A DNA stretch of 13,943 nt. It comes from an uncultured Geobacteraceae bacterium. Its GTDB lineage: Bacteria; Desulfobacterota; Desulfuromonadia; Desulfuromonadales; Geopsychrobacteraceae. The stretch covers positions 1 through 13,943 of the forward strand of contig CALFFB010000278.1 of assembly GCA_937958075.1 (NCBI GenBank). The letters run 5' to 3'. Each line of letters opens with the position of its first letter. Position 1 is the first letter of the stretch. Below the pieces are notes generated by a model. That model was not told the origin of the DNA, made no database searches, and saw only the letters and a list, made by a program, of their open reading frames with translations. Below are positions 13,879 through 13,943 of this stretch, in pieces. A program made the position numbers and the translations under genes.

Positions 13879-13943
13879 TTAAAACTTCCCGAACTCATCG
13901 TCATCCAGGGCAATCTGCTTTTTCATGGCGATCTTGGGTGCGC
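13879..13943 (-). CDS. C-terminal end of a converging gene, possibly a chemoreceptor (partial)
   Basis: Reading the minus strand from the right edge, one frame runs open to a TAA at 13879-13881 and encodes APKIAMKKQIALDDDEFGKF as its last 20 residues. A basic, flexible stretch followed by an acidic tail ending F-x-x-F resembles the C-terminal linker and CheR-docking pentapeptide of methyl-accepting chemotaxis proteins. A shared terminator sits just downstream, which supports a real gene end here. With only 20 codons, the family is a guess; another protein with a charged tail is possible. Confidence 0.45.
   Translation of the reverse strand, partial: APKIAMKKQIALDDDEFGKF

Overview
The window (13,943 bp) looks like core chromosome of a Gram-negative bacterium. 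A lipoprotein with a lipobox, signal peptidase II, an ElyC-like envelope factor, and long genes with little spacing support this. The gene repertoire and the tRNA-Sec gene fit a deltaproteobacterium of the Desulfuromonas/Geobacter/Pelobacter kind; that placement is inferred from gene character, not from a search. There is no CRISPR array, insertion sequence, integrase or phage module. No stretch over 300 bases lacks a gene; the longest is 4607-4881, and it holds selC with its promoter and terminator.

Left part (1-4606): an M23-family peptidase cut by the window edge converges on a YitT-family membrane protein gene. That gene is divergent from uvrB across an 80-bp A-tract-rich spacer. uvrB converges, 12 bp apart, on a multi-span membrane protein of unknown family that carries a clear internal duplication.

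Middle (4607-9610): selC, the selenocysteine tRNA (anticodon TCA, encoded CCA), has a plausible sigma70 promoter and a strong terminator. Next comes a minus-strand cluster that reads, in transcription order, from a JAMM-DinG helicase fusion (847 aa) to an SGNH-hydrolase lipoprotein (ATGA overlap) to radC, a second JAMM protein. Divergent from it is an endonuclease III-family DNA glycosylase in which the usual catalytic lysine is replaced by glutamate. With uvrB, four of the genes in this window act on DNA repair or remodelling.

Right part (9677-13943): an ElyC/DUF218 membrane protein, then ileS and lspA in a tight operon (1 bp between stop and start), then an inverted-repeat terminator shared with a converging gene. 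Only the last 20 codons of that gene are visible; its end resembles a chemoreceptor tail with a CheR-docking sequence.

The least ordinary item is the JAMM-DinG fusion. It has an intact-looking JAMM metal motif, an Fe-S cysteine set spaced as in DinG and a full set of helicase motifs, and it lies one gene away from radC. The K-to-E glycosylase and the duplicated membrane protein come next. Most of the rest is well-known housekeeping.
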